Assembly (NCBI RefSeq): GCF_038784515.1
Contig: NZ_CP152376.1
Span: 2,046,001-2,110,000, forward strand
Source of the DNA: Rhodoferax sp. GW822-FHT02A01
Lineage (GTDB): Bacteria; Pseudomonadota; Gammaproteobacteria; Burkholderiales; Burkholderiaceae_C
DNA length: 64,000 nt
Direction: 5' to 3'
The notes beneath the pieces are model-generated. The model had not been told where the DNA came from and ran no database searches. It saw only the letters and a list, made by a program, of their open reading frames with translations. Positions 9,589-17,921 of this stretch are shown one piece after another (within the stretch, counting starts at the first letter, position 1; each line of letters starts with the position of its first letter). The position numbers were made by a program, and so were the translations under genes.

Positions 9589-11115
9589 ATGCAAACTCCC
9601 ATTGCGCTTGCAGCACCTGCGCGGTCATGGCTGGCACTGGTATTTGTTCTGCACGCGCTGCTGGGCGCCAACCTGGGACTCTCGGTAGACGAGGCCCACT
9701 ACGCTCTCTATGCCGTACACCCGGCACTGAGCTACTTTGACCATCCGCCGCTGGTGGGTTGGGTGCAGTGGCCATTGGTCGCACTGGATGCGCCAACGGT
9801 GTTGCTGCGGCTCATCCCCGGCCTGCTCTGGCTGGGCACCATGCTGCTGGTTTACCGGCTGGCGCTGCGCTTGTGCGCACAGTCTGCACTGCAGCTGCAG
9901 GCGGCCTGGTGGAGTCTGGTGGCGCTGCTGCTGGCGCCGCTGATGCACATCCTGGGCATTGGCCTGCTGCCCGACACCTTGCTGATGTTCTTGTCGGCAG
10001 CACTCATGCTGCAAACCCTGCGGCTGCTGGAGCCCCGGCACGCGGACAGTCCCGCGCAATGGCTGCTGCTGGGGGCGCTGCTGGGGCTGGCGGGCCTGAG
10101 CAAGTACACCGCCATCTTCAGCGCCGCGGCCGTGGCGCTGTGTCTGCTGCACGGGCACGGACTGGCGCTGCTGCGCAAGCCCTGGCTGTGGGTGGCCACG
10201 CTGCTGGCACTGGCGATGGTGAGCCCGGTGCTGGTCTGGAACCTGCAGAACCACTGGGTGTCGTTTGCCTACCAGACCCAGCATGGCGCGGGCGGCGATT
10301 GGCGCGGCCTGCATGTGCTGCGCTTTGTGCTGGTGCAGCTGTTGGCGTTCGGCCCCTTGCTGTGCTGGGGCGCCTCGGGTCTGCGTGGTGTGGCTCCCGC
10401 AGAGCGTTTGCTGGTGCTGTTCTTCCTCATTCCCTTCGCCGTGCTGGCAGCGCTGTCGGGAGGTGGCACCAGCCTGCCGCACTGGACGGCACCCGCCTGG
10501 GTGGCCCTTGCGCCGTTTGCCGGGATGGGTCTGGCCCAAAGCGTGGCCCGCGGCAAGGCCTACGCGGTGCGCGTTCTGGTGGTGTTGCAGGGGTTGGCCT
10601 GTGTGGCCCTGCCCGCCATCATGCTCAGTGCGGGCATGCCATTCATGGCGGGCAAGACGGCCAGCGCCGAGTCCACCGACGCGCCCAACCCGTTTGCCGA
10701 CTTGCATGGTTGGGATCAGGCTGGCGAGCGCGCACGGCAACTGGCAGCGCAGCACGCCCTGGACGCCGTGGCCGTGCAGAACTGGACGCTGGCCAGCCGC
10801 ATCGGCTGGTATGCGCGCCCGCTCAAGGTACACGTGCTGGAAGACCGCTTTGACCAGTTTGACCTGTGGGCGGGCAAGCTGGCGCCGGGTGGCAGCGCCT
10901 TGCTTGTGGATTGGTCGCAGTTGCCTTATGAAACGCCACTGGGCGCGCACGGCTTCGCCCAATGCACAATACTGGACCGGCTCAACGTCCAGCGGCTGGG
11001 GTATGACCTGGCCCATTTTGATTTCTATGCCTGCAGCGGCTGGTCAGGTGCCCCCGAGCCGCGGCTCCAATCGGCTGCCGCGCAAAAGGCGGCAGGCGCG
11101 GCGTCTCTGCCCTAG
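9589..11115 (+). CDS. Glycosyltransferase family 39-type membrane protein (ArnT-like)
   Basis: About 508 residues with 10-12 hydrophobic segments. The first outer loop carries the acidic pair expected of GT-C enzymes (SVDEAHYALYA) followed by YFDHPPLVGW, the typical ArnT/PMT signature. Such enzymes transfer sugars from polyprenyl phosphate to lipid A or protein in the periplasm. An alternative ATG lies at 9550; neither start has a strong Shine-Dalgarno. A PAP2 phosphatase gene follows 22 bp after the stop, which suits a lipid-linked sugar pathway because these phosphatases recycle polyprenyl carriers. Confidence 0.83.
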   Translation: MQTPIALAAPARSWLALVFVLHALLGANLGLSVDEAHYALYAVHPALSYFDHPPLVGWVQWPLVALDAPTVLLRLIPGLLWLGTMLLVYRLALRLCAQSALQLQAAWWSLVALLLAPLMHILGIGLLPDTLLMFLSAALMLQTLRLLEPRHADSPAQWLLLGALLGLAGLSKYTAIFSAAAVALCLLHGHGLALLRKPWLWVATLLALAMVSPVLVWNLQNHWVSFAYQTQHGAGGDWRGLHVLRFVLVQLLAFGPLLCWGASGLRGVAPAERLLVLFFLIPFAVLAALSGGGTSLPHWTAPAWVALAPFAGMGLAQSVARGKAYAVRVLVVLQGLACVALPAIMLSAGMPFMAGKTASAESTDAPNPFADLHGWDQAGERARQLAAQHALDAVAVQNWTLASRIGWYARPLKVHVLEDRFDQFDLWAGKLAPGGSALLVDWSQLPYETPLGAHGFAQCTILDRLNVQRLGYDLAHFDFYACSGWSGAPEPRLQSAAAQKAAGAASLP

Positions 11116-11137
11116 GGCTGGCATTTACACAAACTTC

Positions 11138-11932
11138 ATGCGCACATTGCCCTTTCATATTTTTTCAGCGCGCCTGTGGCTGCTGCCACTGCTGATTCTT
11201 GTCGTGTCCGCACCGTTGTGGCTGCATGTGTGGGAACCGGGCATGTTTCTCTTCATCAACCACTTGTGCGCACCGGTGGCGGCTTCGGTATGGACCGGGT
11301 TTTCGCTGATGGGCAATGGCTGGGGCATTCTGGGCCTGACTGCGCCCTTGCTGCTGGCCGCGCCGCGCCTGATGTGGGCCTGGATCTGCGCTGCTCCGTT
11401 TGCCACCGCCTTTGCGCGCGCTGGCAAAAGTCTCCTGGTCAGCCCGCGCCCGGCAGCCGAGATCGACGAAGCGCAGATACGCATCGTGGGGGAGGTGCTG
11501 CACAACGTTTCCATGCCCTCCGGTCACACCACCACCGCCTTTGCAGTGGCCACGGCGATCTACTTTGCGCTCACACCGGCGCAGCGGAAACGCCACTGGT
11601 GGATCTTGATGCTGGCCTGTGGCACCGCCTTGTCGCGCATTGCCGTAGGCGCGCACTGGCCGGGTGACGTGGCCGTGGGCATCAGCCTGGGGCTGCTGTC
11701 TGGTTTGCTGGGGGGCGTGTTGCTGACCACGGTGCCGCAGCGCTGGCATGCACCCACCCACTGGGCCATGCGTCTGCTGGCCATGCTGGTGGCGTTTGCG
11801 GTGTACGTGCTGACCACCGATCAGCTGGACTTTGCCGAGAACGGCCCGGCTCAGTGGGTGCTGGCCTTCGTGGGCTCGGCCTCGGTCCTGACCTTTGCGA
11901 TACGCAACGCCAAGGCACTCAGGGCCTCATAG
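11138..11932 (+). CDS. PAP2-family membrane phosphatase
   Basis: About 264 residues. The three-part PAP2 signature is present: KSLLVSPRPA, then SMPSGHTTTAFA, then SRIAVGAHWPGD, with the catalytic His in the last part. Several membrane segments surround these motifs. Family members dephosphorylate undecaprenyl pyrophosphate, phosphatidate or related lipids. It follows the GT39-type gene and probably shares its transcript. Its 3' end overlaps the convergent DUF2520 gene by about 80 bp. An open frame continues upstream inside the previous gene, but the ATG at 11138 is the sensible start. Confidence 0.85.
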   Translation: MRTLPFHIFSARLWLLPLLILVVSAPLWLHVWEPGMFLFINHLCAPVAASVWTGFSLMGNGWGILGLTAPLLLAAPRLMWAWICAAPFATAFARAGKSLLVSPRPAAEIDEAQIRIVGEVLHNVSMPSGHTTTAFAVATAIYFALTPAQRKRHWWILMLACGTALSRIAVGAHWPGDVAVGISLGLLSGLLGGVLLTTVPQRWHAPTHWAMRLLAMLVAFAVYVLTTDQLDFAENGPAQWVLAFVGSASVLTFAIRNAKALRAS

Positions 11933-12720
11933 GCGGCGCCGGCCTGCGCATCCCATTGACTGACCACGGCGGCCTGTCGTGCGATGGCTTGCACATCGCC
12001 CCGCGCTGCCGGACCGGTCAGGGCCTGCGCTGGCCCCATGCGGGTGATGTTGGCCACTGCGTTGGACAACAGCGTAGCGCGCAGATGGGGCAGCAGCTCC
12101 TGCGGTACCCCTGTGGCGCGCCAAGCGTCTTCGGCGACCGACTGCAGCACCGGCAGGAAGTTGGTGGCAAACACCGCGGCGGCGTGGTAGAGCACCTTGT
12201 CCTGGCTGGCCACTTCAAAGCAGTGCGCCTGGATGCCTTCAAACGCCGCACGCAGCAGGGCAATGGCAGACGGATTGCCTTCGAGCGCGCAGGCTGTTCC
12301 GGCAAATTGCCGGGCTGCCACTTCCGCAGACGCAAAGCTCAGGATGCAATGCGCGCTGGCAGTCTGCCAGCCCAGCGCAGCAAGTACCGCCAGACTGTCA
12401 GAGGACTGCGCACCACTGCAATGGAAGGCAATGGTAGGCGTCACTCCGGTTGGTGAAGCAGACAGGGCGACTGCCTCGGACAGCGTTTGCGTGACCTGGG
12501 TGATGTGCGCATCGGGCACGGCCAGCATCCAGACATCGGCGTGCTGCATGGCACGCAGGTCGGGTTTGGGCGTACCGGCGCCTATGAAATCGCACGCGGC
12601 CCGTGCGCTGGCTGCGTTGGTGGTGAGCACATCCTGCACCGCAAAGGCGCCGCTGGCCTGCCACAGCCGGCCCAAGGTCTGGCCCACGCGCCCGGCACCG
12701 ATGATGTTGAGCGTCTGCAT
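11851..12720 (-). CDS. Rossmann-fold / DUF2520 domain protein
   Basis: 289 residues. The N-terminus has a dinucleotide-binding loop (LNIIGAGRVGQTLGRLW) like that of ketopantoate reductases and ProC. The C-terminal half matches the DUF2520 helical domain, including IAFHCSGAQSSDSLAVL in the middle. No substrate is established for the family. It lies 9 bp downstream of the SrkA-like kinase gene and is probably cotranscribed with it. The stop falls inside the end of the convergent PAP2 gene. Confidence 0.8.
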   Translation of the reverse strand: MQTLNIIGAGRVGQTLGRLWQASGAFAVQDVLTTNAASARAACDFIGAGTPKPDLRAMQHADVWMLAVPDAHITQVTQTLSEAVALSASPTGVTPTIAFHCSGAQSSDSLAVLAALGWQTASAHCILSFASAEVAARQFAGTACALEGNPSAIALLRAAFEGIQAHCFEVASQDKVLYHAAAVFATNFLPVLQSVAEDAWRATGVPQELLPHLRATLLSNAVANITRMGPAQALTGPAARGDVQAIARQAAVVSQWDAQAGAAYEALSALALRIAKVRTEAEPTKASTH

Positions 12721-12729
12721 GGCGCGACC

Positions 12730-13743
12730 CTACACCACCAGCGGCGGATCTTCCATGGCTTCGAGTTGTTCTTCCAGCATCTGCACCTGGCCCTGCCAGT
12801 AGTCGCTGCTGCCGAACCACGGGAAATTGGCCGGAAAGGTGGGGTCGGTCCAGCGCCGCGCCAGCCAGGCGCTGTAGTGGACCAGGCGCAGCGTGCGTAA
12901 TGGCTCGATCAATGCCAGTTCGGCCCGGTCGAATTCGCGGAACTGCTCGTAGCCATCGACCAGCGCGCCCAGTTGTCGCGTGCGTTGCTGCCGGTCGCCG
13001 CTGAGCAGCATCCAGAAATCCTGCACCGCCGGGCCGGTGCGCGCGTCGTCCAGATCGACAAAGTGCGGCCCCGGGCCCAGGTCGGGCGCGGCGTCGGCGG
13101 GAGTCCACAAGATATTGCCGGGGTGGCAGTCGCCATGCAGGCGCAGCACCCGGATGTCGCTGCGCTTGGCGTCGGCATTCAGGGTGTCGTGCTGGCGGAC
13201 CATGGCAATGGCCTTCTCCACACCCCGTGTCCAGGCGGATTGCACATCCAGCGGCACCATGTCGTGCGCCAGCAGCCACTGCATGGGTTCTTCGGCAAAG
13301 GTCTGCACATTCAGGGCCGGGCGTGCCACAAAGGGCTTGCGCGCGCCCACGGTGTGGATGCGCGCCAGAAAGCGGCCAATCCACTCCAGCACCTCGCCGT
13401 CGTCCAGCTCGGGTGGGCGACCGCCGCGGCGCGGGCTGACGCTGAACGCAAAGCCGCCAAAATGGTGCAGGGTCTGGCCGTTCAGCACCAGCGGGCCGAT
13501 GGCGGGGACTTCAAACGCCATCAGTTCCGCGGCAAAAGCGTGCTCTTCCAGAATCTGCGGGTCGCTCCAGCGTTCGGGCCGATAGAACTTGGCCACCACC
13601 GAGGTTCCGTCCTCCAGCTGCACCTGGTAGACGCGGTTTTCGTAGGACGACAGTGCCGTCAGACGCCCGTCACCGCGCAGCCCCACGCTATCCAGCGCGT
13701 CCAGTACCAAGTCGGGTGTTAGAGTTTCAAAGGCGTGGGTCAT
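12730..13743 (-). CDS. srkA: SrkA/YihE-like stress-response kinase
   Basis: About 337 residues, close to the 328 of E. coli SrkA. The fold is that of aminoglycoside-phosphotransferase-like kinases. Motifs seen are LHGDCHPGNILW (Brenner loop with catalytic Asp) and FVDLDDARTGP (metal-binding Asp), with SSYENRVYQVQLED in the ATP-binding lobe. In E. coli the kinase protects against stress-induced programmed death. The frame is open upstream, but the ATG at 13743 gives the family N-terminus (MTHAFETLTPDLVLDAL). The DUF2520 gene follows directly. Confidence 0.88.
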   Translation of the reverse strand: MTHAFETLTPDLVLDALDSVGLRGDGRLTALSSYENRVYQVQLEDGTSVVAKFYRPERWSDPQILEEHAFAAELMAFEVPAIGPLVLNGQTLHHFGGFAFSVSPRRGGRPPELDDGEVLEWIGRFLARIHTVGARKPFVARPALNVQTFAEEPMQWLLAHDMVPLDVQSAWTRGVEKAIAMVRQHDTLNADAKRSDIRVLRLHGDCHPGNILWTPADAAPDLGPGPHFVDLDDARTGPAVQDFWMLLSGDRQQRTRQLGALVDGYEQFREFDRAELALIEPLRTLRLVHYSAWLARRWTDPTFPANFPWFGSSDYWQGQVQMLEEQLEAMEDPPLVV

Positions 13744-13870
13744 CGGACCATTGTCGCAGTTGCACGGAAACCATGATGGCGCGATGTCGGACCGCCGTCG
13801 TGGTCTTGCAGCCGCAGAAACCGCATGGTCCGCGCATCGCAAAACCAGGTGTGAATCGGCGGCGACAGCT

Positions 13871-15358
13871 TCAGGAAAACCGGTCAGCGTCCGAATCCGA
13901 ATAGCCGCCGGCAGACGCACTGCGCTCTGCCGGTGTGCTGCCCAGATGCTCGAACGGCAGCGCCTGCTTGACCAGGATGATGGTGCAGGGCGCATCCATG
14001 GCGACCTTGATCGGCACCGTGGCCACAAAGCGCTGGGTTTTCAGGCCATGCGTGGCCGCGCCCATGACGATGACGCTGACGTTGTTGCCGCGTGCATAGT
14101 CCAGCAGGGCCTGGGCCACGTCGCTGGACTCCAGCACATGAAACGAAATTTGCTGGTCCGGTTGGTCCAGCGGCTGGGCCCATTGGCGCAGGTTGGTGAG
14201 GTAGCGCCGCTGCACATTGGTTTCGCTCTTGCGCTCATCCGATGCACTGGTCTGGTTGGGCGAGATCACCGTCACGCAAGCCAGGCGTGCGCCCGGGCGG
14301 GTACCCAGTGAGCGGGCCACCGCCTGGCGCAGGGAGTACAGCGTGGCGTCGGTCACATCGTTGTGTGGCACCGCGACCATGACGATGGGTACTTCGTTGA
14401 TCTGCTGCGAGGGCACCGGGCTGGGCTGGTAGTGCATGCCCGCAGCCTTGATCCAGCGCTTGAAATGGGTGCGAAACGATGTGCCCCTGATGTTCTTGCC
14501 GCGCTCGGTCACGCGGATCTGCTCGGGGTTGGTCAGGTCAAAGGCCAGGTGCGCGCCGGATGGATAGCGCAGGGCCGCCTCGGGCTCCAGGCAGCGCATC
14601 ACCACTTCCTGCAACCACGGCGGGATTTCCGGATTGAGTTTGCGGGGCGGGGTTGGGTCCATCCACAGGCGCTGGCGTATGCCCGCAGCCGTCTGCGGTT
14701 CGCCAAAAGGCAATTCGCCGGTGCACAGCTGATAGAGCATGACGCCGATGGCAAAGATGTCGCTGCGCGGATCGCCGCGTACGCCCACCACTTGCTCGGG
14801 CGCGATCCACGCAGGTGAGCCAACGGCCTTGCGCAACTGCTCAGCCAGCAGGTCGGGATAGTGCGCATGGCACGAAAGGCCAAAGTCCAGCAGCACCGCA
14901 CTATCGTCTTCCCGGATCAGCACATTGGCCGGCTTGAGGTCCAGGTGCACTGTGTTCTGCTGGTGCAAGGCATGCACGGCGTGCGCCATCGCCAGCCCCA
15001 GGTGGATGATCTGACCGATCGAGGGCGGCATTTCGGAGTCCAGCCAGTGCTGCAGCGTGCGGCCGTGTACGTACTCCATAACCAGGTAGGGCACGCGGCT
15101 GAGGTCTCCGGCGGCCACAAAGCGTGGCACGTGGCTGCCGGTGAGCACCTGCATGATCTGGCTCTCGACCTCGAAGCTCACGATGTTTTCAGCGCCGTCG
15201 CCCGCTGTCATGCGCGGGATCTTCATGGCCATGTCAAAGCCGGGGCCGGGCCGGTTGTCGCTGTAGTGCACCTTGTAGATATGGGCCATGCCGCCCGAGT
15301 GGATGCAGTCTTCTATGGTGAAGCCGTCCAGTTCAGCGCCAGGCTGCAGCAGTTTCAT
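13871..15358 (-). CDS. Ser/Thr protein kinase fused to a universal-stress (UspA) domain
   Basis: 495 residues. Residues 10-290 form a Hanks-type kinase: glycine loop region IHSGGMAHIY, lysine in MAMKIP (K46), catalytic loop HLDLKPAN (D140, N145), DFG at 158-160, and APEQVVG. The residue before the catalytic Asp is Leu rather than Arg, so this is a non-RD kinase. Residues ~345-480 look like a UspA domain, ending with VIVMGAATHG and APCTIILVKQ. There is no transmembrane segment. The start codon overlaps the stop of the upstream phosphatase gene (ATGA), indicating translational coupling. Confidence 0.85.
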   Translation of the reverse strand: MKLLQPGAELDGFTIEDCIHSGGMAHIYKVHYSDNRPGPGFDMAMKIPRMTAGDGAENIVSFEVESQIMQVLTGSHVPRFVAAGDLSRVPYLVMEYVHGRTLQHWLDSEMPPSIGQIIHLGLAMAHAVHALHQQNTVHLDLKPANVLIREDDSAVLLDFGLSCHAHYPDLLAEQLRKAVGSPAWIAPEQVVGVRGDPRSDIFAIGVMLYQLCTGELPFGEPQTAAGIRQRLWMDPTPPRKLNPEIPPWLQEVVMRCLEPEAALRYPSGAHLAFDLTNPEQIRVTERGKNIRGTSFRTHFKRWIKAAGMHYQPSPVPSQQINEVPIVMVAVPHNDVTDATLYSLRQAVARSLGTRPGARLACVTVISPNQTSASDERKSETNVQRRYLTNLRQWAQPLDQPDQQISFHVLESSDVAQALLDYARGNNVSVIVMGAATHGLKTQRFVATVPIKVAMDAPCTIILVKQALPFEHLGSTPAERSASAGGYSDSDADRFS

Positions 15359-16107
15359 CGGCCCTTCTCCAGTCGCTCCGCAAAGAATTCCGGTAGGCCT
15401 GCGGCGCGGATGGCGCTGGCTGCCGCCTGGTAGTCGTACCCCACCCGATGGAAAGTGAGCTGCCAGCGCTCGGTATCGATCAGGGCGTACATGGCTTCGG
15501 TCTTGCCATCGCGCGGCTGACCGACCGAGCCCACCGTGCTCAGCCACTGGCGGTGGGGCGGCACCGGCACGGCCACGCCGGGCTGAGGGATGAACTTCAT
15601 CAGACCGGCGGTGGAGCCGCGGTAGTACAGGCTTTGTTCGTGAACATGGCCACCGAACACATAGCGCACACCGGGCCAGTCGGCTGCGGCATCCAGGCTG
15701 GCGGTGGCGGCGCGCTCGTCGTACACATAGCGCCACAGCTCGGGGCCGTCGGCACTGGCATGCACCAGCAGAATCTTGTCGAGCTGGGCGCTCAAAGGCA
15801 GGGCGTTGAGCCAGGCCCGCTGCAGCGGGCTGAGCTGCAGGTGGGTCCAGGCGGCGGTACTGCTGCCCACGTGCTTCACATCCGTGGGCGGGGTGACCGC
15901 CATCTCGTCATGGTTGCCCTTGAGTACGGTGGCGCCTTCTTCGGTGAGCAGCATCACACGGTCCACCACTTCGGCGGGGTTGGCACCATAGCCCACCAGA
16001 TCGCCCAGAAAGGCAAAGCGTTGCGCCTTTTGGGCGCGCGCGTGCAGCAAGCAGGCCTCCAGCGCCTGGATGTTGCCGTGGATATCCGACATCAACGCCA
16101 ATCTCAT
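15355..16107 (-). CDS. Calcineurin-type metallophosphoesterase
   Basis: 250 residues. The metal-binding motifs are in order: MSDIHGN (D8, H10), FLGDLVGYG, LKGNHDE and FGGHVHEQS. This is the small single-domain type that includes YfcE-like phosphodiesterases and protein phosphatases. It overlaps the kinase-UspA gene by 4 bp, so the two proteins are made together. A kinase/phosphatase pair acting on shared targets is a reasonable inference; the sequence does not prove protein phosphatase activity. Confidence 0.87.
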   Translation of the reverse strand: MRLALMSDIHGNIQALEACLLHARAQKAQRFAFLGDLVGYGANPAEVVDRVMLLTEEGATVLKGNHDEMAVTPPTDVKHVGSSTAAWTHLQLSPLQRAWLNALPLSAQLDKILLVHASADGPELWRYVYDERAATASLDAAADWPGVRYVFGGHVHEQSLYYRGSTAGLMKFIPQPGVAVPVPPHRQWLSTVGSVGQPRDGKTEAMYALIDTERWQLTFHRVGYDYQAAASAIRAAGLPEFFAERLEKGR

Positions 16108-16179
16108 GCAGTCTCCGAATCGATGTTCGATTTGTTATGACCACATCATGCCCCAGCCGCCTGACGCGGAGTTTGCAAT

Positions 16180-16986
16180 TTATTTGGCGAAACGCTTGCG
16201 GGTCAGTGCCAGGGCAATCCAGAACGATACACCCGCATACGCGGCCAGCACCAGCACATGGCGCGCCGCTTCCTGCGGCCACTGGTCCATGAAAAGCGGG
16301 CGCACCAGGGCCACGGCGCTGGCCAATGGCAGCCAGTCGGCGACCAGGCGCACGGTCTGCGGTAGTTGCTCTAGCGGGAAGAACACGCCGCTCAGGAACA
16401 TCACCGGGGTGAGGAACAGGGTGAAGTAATAGGTGAAGAAGTCATAGCCCTTGGCCATGGCGTTGAACACCAGCGCCATGCAGCTGAAGGTTACCCCGAC
16501 TCCAAACAAAATCGGCCAGGCCAGCAGCAGCTTGGGCGAGTGGGTGATGCCCAGCGCCAGCATCACGCCGATGATGGCGGTGACTGTGAACAGCGCCTTG
16601 AAGGCGGCCCACAGCATTTCGGCAAACACGATGTCGTCCAACCCCACCGGCGCATTCATGATGCCGTCCCAGGTCTTTTGCACATGCATGCGCGAGAAGG
16701 CCGAGTACAGCGCCTCGAACGATGCCGCCTGCATGGCGCTCATGCAGATGGAGCCGCTGGCCAGAAACAGGATGTAGGGCACGGCCACCTCGCCCTCGGG
16801 CGTGTGCACTGTGATCTTGCCCACCAGCGCACCCATGCCGTAGCCAAACGCCACCAGCCACATCAGCGGCTCGGCAATATTGCCTACCAGGCTGGGGATG
16901 GCGAGCTTGCGCCAGACCAGCAGGTTGCGCAGGAACACCGGCCAGAAGCGCAGTGTGATTCTTGGGGCGCGCCACATACCAGTCAT
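16180..16986 (-). CDS. ABC-2 type permease (NodJ-like)
   Basis: 268 residues with six predicted membrane segments, the size of NodJ/DrrB exporters. The family stretch FLTPVMFLSGVFFPLEQLP lies near residue 195. It overlaps the ATPase gene by 4 bp (ATGA), so the two make one exporter. Many Burkholderiales carry this pair without nodulation genes; the cargo is unknown, perhaps a lipid or small molecule. Confidence 0.87.
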   Translation of the reverse strand: MTGMWRAPRITLRFWPVFLRNLLVWRKLAIPSLVGNIAEPLMWLVAFGYGMGALVGKITVHTPEGEVAVPYILFLASGSICMSAMQAASFEALYSAFSRMHVQKTWDGIMNAPVGLDDIVFAEMLWAAFKALFTVTAIIGVMLALGITHSPKLLLAWPILFGVGVTFSCMALVFNAMAKGYDFFTYYFTLFLTPVMFLSGVFFPLEQLPQTVRLVADWLPLASAVALVRPLFMDQWPQEAARHVLVLAAYAGVSFWIALALTRKRFAK

Positions 16987-17906
16987 GCGTCCTCCCGGAT
17001 TTGACGCCCGGTCAGTTTGAGAAAAAGGTCCTCCAGATTGGCAGGACGGTGCAGTGTGCGCAGCTGGGGATGGGCACCCAATGCCTGCAACAGGTCGTGG
17101 GCGTTGTGGGTGTAGAAGAACACCGTCTCGCCGCTGACCTCCACGCGTGCCGCGAGCCCGCGCATGGGGCTGTCCACCAGCGCCAGCGCGCCATTGCCAA
17201 ACACTTCCACCACATCGGGCTCCAGATGCGCTGCAATCAGGTCACGTGGTGTGCCCTCGGCAATCTTCTTGCCATGGTCCAGCACCAGCAGGCGCGAGCA
17301 CAGGCGTTCGGCCTCGTCCATGAAATGGGTGGTGAGCAGAATCGACTTGCCTTGTTGCAGCAGCAATTGCAGGCGCTCCCACATCAGATGGCGTGCCTGC
17401 GGGTCCAGCCCGGTGGTGGGCTCGTCCAGCAGCAATAGCTTGGGGTTGTTGACCAGCGCGCGCGCCAGCGAGAGGCGGCGCTTCATGCCGCCCGACAGCT
17501 CGCCCGGCTTGGCGCCTTCCTTGTGGCTGAGCGAAGCAAAGTCCAGCAGTGAGGGAATGCGTTCCTTGATGACCTTGTCCTTCAAGCCGAAGTAGCGGCC
17601 ATAGACCAGCAAGTTTTCGGCGCAGCTGAAGTCCGGGTCCAGCGTGTCCATCTGCGTGACCACACCAAGCTGCTGCTTGATGGCCAATGCGTCCCGCGGC
17701 ATCTGCAGGCCGAGTGCGTGGATGGTGCCGCTGTCCGGAGCGGTCAGGCCCAGACACATGCGGATGGTGGTGGTTTTTCCTGCGCCGTTGGGGCCGATCA
17801 CGCCCAGACACTCGCCCGGTGCAATCGAGAACGACAGGTCGCGCACCACCTCGGTATCGCCATAGCGCTTGACCAGATGGCTGACGCTGAAAAAGTCTTC
17901 CGCCAT
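16983..17906 (-). CDS. ABC transporter ATP-binding protein (NodI-like)
   Basis: 307 residues. Walker A is GPNGAGKTTTI near residue 40, the signature is ELSGGMKRRLSLAR near 140, and Walker B is LLLLDEPTTGLDPQ near 160. The C-terminal extension fits the drug/NodI exporter family. It drives export through the overlapping permease gene. The gene lies 15 bp downstream of amn and could be on the same transcript. Confidence 0.92.
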   Translation of the reverse strand: MAEDFFSVSHLVKRYGDTEVVRDLSFSIAPGECLGVIGPNGAGKTTTIRMCLGLTAPDSGTIHALGLQMPRDALAIKQQLGVVTQMDTLDPDFSCAENLLVYGRYFGLKDKVIKERIPSLLDFASLSHKEGAKPGELSGGMKRRLSLARALVNNPKLLLLDEPTTGLDPQARHLMWERLQLLLQQGKSILLTTHFMDEAERLCSRLLVLDHGKKIAEGTPRDLIAAHLEPDVVEVFGNGALALVDSPMRGLAARVEVSGETVFFYTHNAHDLLQALGAHPQLRTLHRPANLEDLFLKLTGRQIREDA

Positions 17907-17921
17907 GCCTGCTTCCCTGTT

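Noticed and set aside
9625..11016. 463-codon open frame on the minus strand opposite the GT39-type gene
   Set aside because: It is Gln-, His- and Arg-rich without any domain, as expected from antisense of a GC-rich membrane protein gene.
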